A stretch of 5,029 nucleotides of DNA from Clostridium sp. CAG:273 (lineage in GTDB: Bacteria; Bacillota; Clostridia; TANB77; CAG-508), in contig FR901482.1 of the NCBI GenBank assembly GCA_000438355.1, positions 7,302 to 12,330 on the forward strand. Reading direction: 5' to 3'. How positions within the stretch are numbered: position 1 is the stretch's first letter; the number at the start of each line of letters is the position of its first letter. The notes under the pieces are model-generated. The model ran no database searches, was not told the DNA's origin, and worked only from the letters and a program-made list of their open reading frames with translations. This document shows positions 1-3,663 of the stretch, piece after piece. A program made the position numbers and the translations under genes.

Positions 1-11
1 TATGTTTATTA

Positions 12-40
12 TTGTAATTAATTTTTTATTATGATATAAC
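12..40 (+). promoter_or_regulatory. possible promoter upstream of the transketolase genes
   Basis: A -35-like TTGTAA (12-17) is separated by 17 bp from TATAAC (35-40), which is preceded by the extended -10 dinucleotide TG (32-33). Transcription would start near 47 and give a leader of about 150 nt before the first transketolase gene. A second extended -10 candidate, TGG-TAAAAT at 142-150, lies closer to the gene but has no recognisable -35. In DNA this AT-rich, chance matches are common, so the assignment is tentative. Confidence 0.35.
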
Positions 41-64
41 TAGATTGAAATATTAATATATAAA

Positions 65-80
65 ACTACAATATTGTAGT
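65..80. promoter_or_regulatory. perfect 16-bp palindrome, possible operator
   Basis: ACTACAATATTGTAGT is identical to its reverse complement. It lies about 20 bp downstream of the start site predicted from the 12-40 promoter, where a bound repressor would block elongation. The TACA...TGTA half-sites are reminiscent of BlaI/MecI-class operators, but the half-site spacing differs from the ones I know, so the regulator is unidentified. As RNA it could only fold into a short weak hairpin, so a DNA-binding role is more likely. Confidence 0.4.
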
Positions 81-85
81 AAAAA

Positions 86-113
86 AGTATTCACTATTGA
101 TTTACAGAATACT
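86..113. repeat. 7-bp inverted repeat in the transketolase leader
   Basis: AGTATTC (86-92) and GAATACT (107-113) are exact inverted copies separated by 14 bp. This could be a second regulator site or a weak RNA hairpin ahead of the transketolase gene. A 7-bp match can arise by chance in AT-rich sequence. Confidence 0.25.
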
Positions 114-178
114 ATATAAGGAAAATTACAATTAATTAAAATGGTAAAATCTTTGTTAGTGATATACAAAATTTATTT

Positions 179-187
179 AAAGGAGGT
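179..187 (+). promoter_or_regulatory. strong ribosome binding site that sets a TTG start
   Basis: AAAGGAGGT is an almost complete anti-16S match and ends 8 nt before the TTG at 196. The only nearby ATG (189-191) sits 1 nt from the site in another frame and reaches a stop after eight codons. The site therefore supports initiation at TTG 196. Confidence 0.8.
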
Positions 188-195
188 AATGTTTT

Positions 196-1020
196 TTGAA
201 AATTACAAGTATTGATGCATTAGAAAAAATATCAAATGATATAAGAAAAGATATTATAGAAGAAGTATACGAGGCACAATCGGGACATCCAGGAGGATCT
301 CTTTCATGTGCAGATATTTTAACAGTGTTATATTTTAATCAAATGAATATAAATCCGCAAAAACCAGATGCGGAAGGAAGGGACAGATTTGTTTTATCAA
401 AAGGTCATTGTAGTCCTGCCTTATATGCTACTTTGGCTAGAAAAGGTTATTTTGATAAAGAATTATTAAAGACTTTTAGAAAAATAGGAAGTAATTTACA
501 AGGACATCCAGATATGAAGAAGATACCAGGTGTAGATATGACAACAGGTTCTCTAGGGCAGGGTTTATCTGCAGCTGTTGGTATGGCATTGGCTTCTAAA
601 ATAGATAGTGCAGGTTGCAGAGTTTATTGTTTGCTTGGGGATGGAGAAATAGACGAAGGACAAATTTGGGAAGCGGCAATGACTGCGAGTAAAAATGAGT
701 TAGATAATTTGTGTGTTATTTTAGATAACAATGGTCTACAACTAGAGACAAATATAGATGAAATAATAGATCCAACAAGTATTGCAGATAAATTTATGAG
801 TTTTGGATTTAATGTAATAGAATGTGATGGACACAGTATAACTAGCTTAATAGATGCGTTTAATTCAGCAAGAAATAAAAAAAGAGTGCCAACAATAATA
901 ATTGCAAAAACTGTAAAAGGAAAAGGTGTTTCTTTTATGGAAAATCAAATAGGATGGCACGGAAAAGCACCAAATGAAGAAGAATATAAAAATGCCATAG
1001 AAGAACTAAATAACAAATAG
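196..1020 (+). CDS. tkt: transketolase, N-terminal (TPP-binding) subunit
   Basis: This is the N-terminal half of a split transketolase. The enzyme transfers two-carbon ketol units between sugar phosphates in the cytoplasmic non-oxidative pentose phosphate pathway, using thiamine diphosphate and Mg2+. The 274-residue length is normal for a separate N-terminal subunit. Visible family motifs are SGHPGG (29-34), SKGH (68-71), GHP (103-105), TGSLGQGL (117-124) and the TPP/Mg motif GDGE (148-151) through the NN pair (178-179). KTVKGKG (238-244) and a GWHG element (253-256) close the domain. The start is TTG at 196, fixed by a strong ribosome binding site 8 nt upstream. The C-terminal partner begins 200 bp downstream on the same strand, an unusually wide gap for this pair. 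No frameshift or missing motif is seen. Substrate preference cannot be told from the sequence: related split proteins include other ketol-transferring TPP enzymes. Confidence 0.95.
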   Translation: MKITSIDALEKISNDIRKDIIEEVYEAQSGHPGGSLSCADILTVLYFNQMNINPQKPDAEGRDRFVLSKGHCSPALYATLARKGYFDKELLKTFRKIGSNLQGHPDMKKIPGVDMTTGSLGQGLSAAVGMALASKIDSAGCRVYCLLGDGEIDEGQIWEAAMTASKNELDNLCVILDNNGLQLETNIDEIIDPTSIADKFMSFGFNVIECDGHSITSLIDAFNSARNKKRVPTIIIAKTVKGKGVSFMENQIGWHGKAPNEEEYKNAIEELNNK

Positions 1021-1055
1021 TTTTTTAAAAGATAATGTTAAAATTAGTTTTTAAA

Positions 1056-1208
1056 TAGATTATATTAAGATAAAACTAGTTATAGATAGTATAAAAAATG
1101 CTAGTTAGAATAAAACCAATATTGTCTATAGATAATATAAAAATAAATATTGATTAAAATAAAATGAATATTATTAATATAGTTAGTATAAAAAATAAAC
1201 GCTGGTTA
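1056..1208 (+). repeat. three diverged tandem repeats between the transketolase genes
   Basis: A core close to TATAGATAGTATAAAAAAT occurs at 1081-1099, 1127-1144 and 1178-1196, giving periods of 46 and 51 bp. Each core is preceded by an ATAAAA block (1070, 1110 and 1159 onward) and followed by a GTTA or GATTA end (1104-1107, 1152-1156, 1205-1208). A fragmentary earlier copy may begin near 1056. Unit 1 carries the dyad AACTAG/CTAGTT (1074-1079, 1101-1106). Unit 2 carries a different dyad in the same place, CAATATT/AATATTG (1117-1123, 1146-1152). The third unit runs straight into the ribosome binding site of the next gene. No convincing long ORF covers the stretch. Function is unknown; it could be a dispersed intergenic repeat or a structured leader. 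Confidence 0.55.
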
Positions 1209-1213
1209 GGAGG
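1208..1213 (+). promoter_or_regulatory. ribosome binding site setting the start of the second transketolase gene
   Basis: AGGAGG lies 7 nt before ATG 1221. The in-frame ATG at 1164 has no such site and would add 19 residues encoded by repeat sequence that look unlike transketolase. Confidence 0.8.
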
Positions 1214-1220
1214 AAAGTTA

Positions 1221-2156
1221 ATGAAAGAAGAAAAAATAGCAACTCGTCAAAGTTTTGGAGAGGCTTTGGAGAAGTTGGGAGAAACAAACAAAAATGTAGT
1301 AGTGTTAGATGCAGATTTGGCAAAATCTACAAAAACATCTTTATTTGCTAAAAAATTTCCAGATAGATTTATAGATGTAGGAATTTCAGAACAAAATATG
1401 ATTGGAATTGCGGCTGGACTTTCTACATTTGGTAAAGTTCCATATGTTAGCACATTTGCAGCATTTGCTACAGGGAGAGTATATGACCAAATAAGATGTA
1501 GTATAGCTTATCCAAAATTAAATGTTAAAATTTGCGGAACTCATGCAGGAATTACAGTAGGTGAAGATGGAGCTACACATCAAATGTTAGAAGATATAAA
1601 CTTAATGAGAGGGCTTCCAAATATGACAGTAATAAGTACATCAGATGATATTCAAACAAAATGGGCAGTTGAGGCAATTTCTAAAATAGAAGGACCAGTT
1701 TATTTAAGACTTGCAAGAATTGCTACACCTGTCATATACGAAGAAAACCAAAAATTTGAAATAGGTAAGGGAATACAAATAGGAAATGGTATGGATGCGG
1801 CAATTATTACTACAGGAGTAACTGTTTCGGAAGCATTAAAAGCACAGGAAATGTTAAAATTAAGTGGAATAAATGTAAGAGTTATTGATATTCATACAAT
1901 AAAACCAATAGATAAAGAACTAATAGTAAAATGTGCTAAAGAAACAGGTAAAGTAATTACCGTAGAAGACCATAGCATAATTGGTGGACTCGGAACCGCC
2001 GTATGTGAAGTATTAACAGAGGAATATCCAATTAAAGTTATAAGAATGGGAATACCAGATTGTTTTGGAAAATCTGGAAAAGCTACAGATTTAATGAAAT
2101 ATTTTAGAATAGATGCACAAGCAATATATGATAAGGTTGTTACAGAATTAGAGTAA
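1221..2156 (+). CDS. tkt: transketolase, C-terminal subunit
   Basis: This is the second half of the split transketolase and contains the pyrimidine-binding and C-terminal domains, so it is expected to pair with the upstream subunit. From ATG 1221 it has 311 residues, normal for this subunit. The family motif GISEQNM (54-60) carries the Glu (57) that activates the TPP aminopyrimidine ring. GTHAGITVGEDGATHQ (106-121) is the conserved substrate and cofactor loop. RLAR (163-166) ends the pyrimidine domain, and EDHSIIGGLG (249-258) is typical of the C-terminal domain. An in-frame ATG at 1164 exists, but the AGGAGG at 1208-1213 and the start of family similarity at residue 5 onward favour 1221. The upstream gap is filled with diverged repeats, so expression may be uncoupled from the first subunit. 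No clear terminator follows; transcription may run on to the terminator after the tRNA. 1-deoxyxylulose-5-phosphate synthase shares motifs but is a longer single chain. Confidence 0.95.
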   Translation: MKEEKIATRQSFGEALEKLGETNKNVVVLDADLAKSTKTSLFAKKFPDRFIDVGISEQNMIGIAAGLSTFGKVPYVSTFAAFATGRVYDQIRCSIAYPKLNVKICGTHAGITVGEDGATHQMLEDINLMRGLPNMTVISTSDDIQTKWAVEAISKIEGPVYLRLARIATPVIYEENQKFEIGKGIQIGNGMDAAIITTGVTVSEALKAQEMLKLSGINVRVIDIHTIKPIDKELIVKCAKETGKVITVEDHSIIGGLGTAVCEVLTEEYPIKVIRMGIPDCFGKSGKATDLMKYFRIDAQAIYDKVVTELE

Positions 2157-2260
2157 TGAATAAGCTTCCATATAAACTTACAATAAATGACTTACAAAAA
2201 GTTTTTGGAGTAAAAGTGGAATATTATTATACAAAAGCATGTGTAGAAATTTTGTTTTAA
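2156..2260 (+). CDS. possible 34-residue ORF overlapping the transketolase stop
   Basis: An ATG at 2156-2158 overlaps the preceding stop codon in the arrangement TAATG, which permits translational coupling. The frame runs 34 codons to TAA 2258-2260. The product begins MNKLPYKLTINDLQKVFGVK and continues with a Tyr run, VEYYYTKACVEILF. It is predicted soluble and I do not recognise it. The LTINDLQKVFGV stretch could be a helix, but no domain can be named. There is no good ribosome binding site. It may be a true small gene, the remnant of a longer gene, or chance. Confidence 0.3.
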   Translation: MNKLPYKLTINDLQKVFGVKVEYYYTKACVEILF

Positions 2261-2270
2261 AAAATAGGTA

Positions 2271-2297
2271 TTGCATTTATAAAATTTATGATATAAT
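2271..2297 (+). promoter_or_regulatory. promoter for tRNA-Gln
   Basis: A perfect TATAAT (2292-2297) is preceded by the extended -10 dinucleotide TG (2289-2290). A -35-like TTGCAT at 2271-2276 is 15 bp away, short but tolerable with an extended -10. Transcription would begin near 2304 and carry a hairpin in the leader. An alternative is TTGCCA (2332-2337) with TAAAAT (2356-2361) at 18 bp, which would start almost at the mature tRNA end. Confidence 0.5.
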
Positions 2298-2308
2298 ATA
2301 AAATATAT

Positions 2309-2355
2309 GTTTTAAATAATGCTTTTAGTATTTGCCATAAAGCATTATTTAAAAC
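2309..2355. repeat. perfect 17-bp inverted repeat in front of tRNA-Gln
   Basis: GTTTTAAATAATGCTTT (2309-2325) and its exact reverse complement (2339-2355) flank a 13-nt loop. No U-tract follows on either strand, so it is not a standard intrinsic terminator. It lies between the likely promoter and the tRNA and would fold in the precursor leader. A TTGCCA in the loop could also be a second -35. It might be a small dispersed palindromic element, a regulator site or an RNA-processing structure. Confidence 0.65.
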
Positions 2356-2369
2356 TAAAATATAAAAAT

Positions 2370-2445
2370 TGGGGTATCGCCAAGCGGTAAGGCATCGGAC
2401 TCTGACTCCGACATTTCCTAGGTTCGAATCCTAGTACCCCAACCA
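2370..2445 (+). tRNA. tRNA-Gln (anticodon CUG)
   Basis: A full cloverleaf can be folded by eye. The acceptor stem pairs TGGGGTA (2370-2376) with TACCCCA (2435-2441). The D stem is GCC/GGC (2379-2381, 2391-2393). The anticodon stem TCGGA/TCCGA (2395-2399, 2407-2411) encloses loop CTCTGAC with anticodon CTG at 2402-2404. The T arm is CTAGG-TTCGAAT-CCTAG (2418-2434). Discriminator A is at 2442, and CCA is encoded at 2443-2445. The U1-A72 pair is typical of bacterial tRNA-Gln and is a known recognition element of the Glu-tRNA amidotransferase GatCAB. The tRNA reads CAG, a minor Gln codon in the genes of this window. It stands alone, with no tRNA neighbours in the window. Confidence 0.97.
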
Positions 2446-2453
2446 GTAATTGC

Positions 2454-2487
2454 AAAGCTTTCAACGATTTTTGAAAGCTTTATTTTT
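2454..2487 (+). terminator. rho-independent terminator of tRNA-Gln
   Basis: AAAGCTTTCAA (2454-2464) pairs perfectly with TTGAAAGCTTT (2471-2481) around a 6-nt loop, giving an 11-bp stem followed by ATTTTTA. It begins 8 nt after the encoded CCA, an ordinary arrangement for a monocistronic tRNA. Confidence 0.85.
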
Positions 2488-2502
2488 ATAAAGAAATAGC
2501 TT

Positions 2503-2522
2503 ACTTGTCCAAAACTTGTCCA
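2503..2522. repeat. direct repeat of ACTTGTCCA, integrase arm-like
   Basis: ACTTGTCCA occurs at 2503-2511 and again at 2514-2522, an 11-bp period that places both copies on nearly the same face of the helix. Paired short direct repeats beside a tRNA gene are typical of arm-type binding sites of tyrosine integrases of phages and conjugative elements. No integrase gene or second tRNA 3' end is present in the window, so this may be the scar of an excised or decayed element. Confidence 0.4.
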
Positions 2523-2540
2523 TGTACTCAGTATATAATA

Positions 2541-2564
2541 GAAAAAAATAGGCAATTAACCTAT
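2541..2564 (-). terminator. orphan minus-strand terminator-like hairpin
   Basis: On the minus strand ATAGG (2564-2560) pairs with CCTAT (2552-2548) around a 7-nt loop, followed by a run of seven T. The stem is only 5 bp, so strength is doubtful. No minus-strand gene precedes it here, which fits loss of a gene that once ended at this point. Confidence 0.3.
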
Positions 2565-2627
2565 CTCTATTAAATTTTTATATAATGGAAGATTATCACC
2601 AATTATGAGATTTTTTTATAAAAAATA

Positions 2628-2655
2628 TTGACTTTATATTGTACTGTGATAGAAT
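2628..2655 (+). promoter_or_regulatory. upstream promoter of the GNAT unit (P1)
   Basis: TTGACT (2628-2633) and TAGAAT (2650-2655) are 16 bp apart, and the -10 has the extended TG dinucleotide (2647-2648). Each hexamer is 5/6 to consensus. Transcription would begin near 2662, about 90 nt before the first gene. Confidence 0.6.
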
Positions 2656-2684
2656 TATTAAACATAATATATATAGAAAACAAA

Positions 2685-2713
2685 TTGAAATTTACATAAT
2701 ATTATGTTATAAT
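2685..2713 (+). promoter_or_regulatory. downstream promoter of the GNAT unit (P2)
   Basis: TTGAAA (2685-2690) and a perfect TATAAT (2708-2713) have the ideal 17-bp spacing, with the extended TG (2705-2706). This is the best promoter match in the window. Transcription would begin near 2720, about 20 nt before the ribosome binding site. Its spacer is almost filled by a palindrome. Confidence 0.7.
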
Positions 2714-2723
2714 AATTGTAAAT
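2690..2723. promoter_or_regulatory. nested palindromes over P2, likely operator
   Basis: ACATAATATTATGT (2694-2707) is a perfect 14-bp palindrome in the P2 spacer. It overlaps a wider inverted repeat, ATTTACA (2690-2696) with TGTAAAT (2717-2723). A protein bound here would occlude RNA polymerase, as in autoregulated toxin-antitoxin promoters. The binding protein is not identified. Confidence 0.5.
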
Positions 2724-2740
2724 ATCGCGTATAATATAAT

Positions 2741-2745
2741 AGGAG
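2741..2745 (+). promoter_or_regulatory. ribosome binding site deciding among three in-frame ATGs
   Basis: AGGAG ends 0, 3 and 9 nt before the in-frame ATG codons at 2746, 2749 and 2755. Only the 9-nt spacing is usable, so translation should start at 2755. Confidence 0.7.
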
Positions 2746-2754
2746 ATGATGACA

Positions 2755-2928
2755 ATGGCAACAAAGTCTTTTTTAAAAAACATAGTTATCAAAGATGGAA
2801 AACAAGCAGAAATATTTTTAAGGGCATTAGAAAACGCAGAAAAGAAGAAATCAAAAGAGATAACTATTAACCAAAGAGTAGAAGAAATTAAAAATCCAGA
2901 ACAAATTAGGAAATTGTTTGCAAGATAG
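2755..2928 (+). CDS. small putative antitoxin, partner of the GNAT protein
   Basis: The 57-residue product from ATG 2755 is a charged, soluble protein with no signal or membrane segment. Residues 8-14 (KNIVIKD) look like a short strand, 15-33 like a helix containing FLRALENAE (21-29), and 44-57 like a second helix ending NPEQIRKLFAR. The pattern of a strand, then FLxALxN, then a terminal RxLFAR recalls the C-terminal, toxin-neutralising tail of TacA/DUF1778 antitoxins, but the N-terminal ribbon-helix-helix DNA-binding domain of that family is missing. The next gene starts 3 nt after the stop and encodes a TacT-like GNAT protein, the usual toxin partner. Strong promoters and an operator-like palindrome lie just upstream. 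The antitoxin role is inferred from pattern and position, not from a close match. Confidence 0.6.
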   Translation: MATKSFLKNIVIKDGKQAEIFLRALENAEKKKSKEITINQRVEEIKNPEQIRKLFAR

Positions 2929-2931
2929 TAA

Positions 2932-3549
2932 ATGGCATATCAAATAATAAATTTAAAAGATATTTACAATGAGCTAGGAGAAAATAATACAAAAGAATTA
3001 CTAAAAGAATTTAGTTGTCCACTAAATAAAGATGTAGAATATTTTATAAAAAATAGAGCTATAGAATTTTCAAAACAAGATATTTCAAGAACATATATTG
3101 TAATGTCTTCATATAAACAAAAAAATGTAATTGCAGGCTACTTTGCAATAACAAATAAATCGACAATAATAAAAAAATTTATTCTTAGTAAAACAAAAAG
3201 AAAACGTTTATTAAGATTTGCAAATTATGATGAAGATATTAAAGGATATCATATAGCTTTACCACTAATAGGACAAATTGGAAAAAATTTTTATAATAAT
3301 TATAATGAGACGATTACAGGAGATATATTACTCAAATTTGCTTGTAATAAGATAAAAGAAATTCAGAATGCAATTGGAGGAAGATATGTATTTCTAGAGT
3401 GTGAAGACAGCCCTAAATTAGTAGAATTTTATGAGAGCAATGGATTTGTATGTTTTGGAAAACGAAATCTTGAAAAAGACGAAAGAGAAACTAATAAAGG
3501 AGATTATTTACTTCAAATGTTAAAGGATTTAAGTGAATATAATATTTGA
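2932..3549 (+). CDS. GNAT-fold acetyltransferase, TacT-like toxin candidate
   Basis: The 205-residue soluble protein has the order of features seen in TacT/AtaT-type GNAT toxins, which in characterised members acetylate the amino group of charged tRNAs and stop translation. FSCPL (27-31), a helix with VEYFIKNRAIEF (35-46), then SRTYIV (52-57) and GYFAI (69-73) match the N-terminal layout. LIGQIGKN (112-119) is the beta-4 strand region. A helix follows TITGD (127-131), and FLECEDSPKLVEFYESNGF (154-172) gives beta-5, the last helix and the conserved FY, with Tyr167 at the catalytic-type position. The usual R/QxxGxG/A acetyl-CoA loop is not well conserved: the region before the helix reads NYNETITGD. 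There is no good ribosome binding site, and the start lies 3 nt after the small gene's stop, so translation is probably coupled. The protein could instead be a non-toxic acetyltransferase. GNAT membership is likely; toxicity is inferred. Confidence 0.75.
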   Translation: MAYQIINLKDIYNELGENNTKELLKEFSCPLNKDVEYFIKNRAIEFSKQDISRTYIVMSSYKQKNVIAGYFAITNKSTIIKKFILSKTKRKRLLRFANYDEDIKGYHIALPLIGQIGKNFYNNYNETITGDILLKFACNKIKEIQNAIGGRYVFLECEDSPKLVEFYESNGFVCFGKRNLEKDERETNKGDYLLQMLKDLSEYNI

Positions 3550-3550
3550 T

Positions 3551-3575
3551 AAACGTTGAAGAATCAACGTTTTTT
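3551..3575 (+). terminator. terminator of the GNAT unit
   Basis: AAACGTTGA (3551-3559) pairs perfectly with TCAACGTTT (3564-3572) around the tetraloop AGAA, followed by further T residues. It begins 2 nt after the stop codon of the GNAT gene. Confidence 0.85.
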
Positions 3576-3582
3576 CTATGTT

Positions 3583-3616
3583 AAAAATACCTCTGGTTAA
3601 ACCAGAGGTATTTTTT
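3583..3616. terminator. bidirectional terminator between convergent genes
   Basis: AAAAATACCTCTGGT (3583-3597) pairs with ACCAGAGGTATTTTT (3601-3615) around a 3-nt loop. A-tracts on the left and T-tracts on the right make it a terminator on both strands. It backs up the GNAT terminator and lies about 48 nt beyond the stop of the minus-strand surface protein gene. Confidence 0.85.
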
Positions 3617-3663
3617 AATGTAAATATTTATGAATATTATAGTAATTTTAAATTTATTTATTA

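Noticed and set aside
47..195. Riboswitch or T-box in the transketolase leader
   Set aside because: No conserved core, no T-box sequence and no terminator/antiterminator pair can be seen; only simple dyads are present.
1004..1026. Terminator at the end of the first transketolase gene
   Set aside because: AACTA/TAGTT with following T residues overlaps the stop codon; the stem is 5 bp with one G-C pair and a 9-nt loop, too weak to support in this composition.
1056..1208. CRISPR array
   Set aside because: Repeats are diverged, only three in number, contiguous rather than separated by unique spacers, and no cas genes are near.
1164..1220. Earlier ATG for the second transketolase gene
   Set aside because: The added 19 residues are encoded by the intergenic repeat and do not resemble transketolase; the clear AGGAGG is placed for ATG 1221.
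1247..1453. Minus-strand open frame of 68 codons
   Set aside because: It lies entirely inside the second transketolase gene on the opposite strand, has no ribosome binding site and no recognisable product.
2309..2361. Intrinsic terminator for the transketolase operon
   Set aside because: The stem is strong but is followed by CTAAAATATAAAAA on the plus strand, with no U-tract on either side, and it lies downstream of the tRNA promoter.
2581..2620. Hairpin ATAATGG/CCAATTAT followed by T7 on the plus strand
   Set aside because: The stem needs a bulge, has few G-C pairs and the T-run begins 4 nt after it; no plus-strand transcript obviously needs it after the tRNA terminator.
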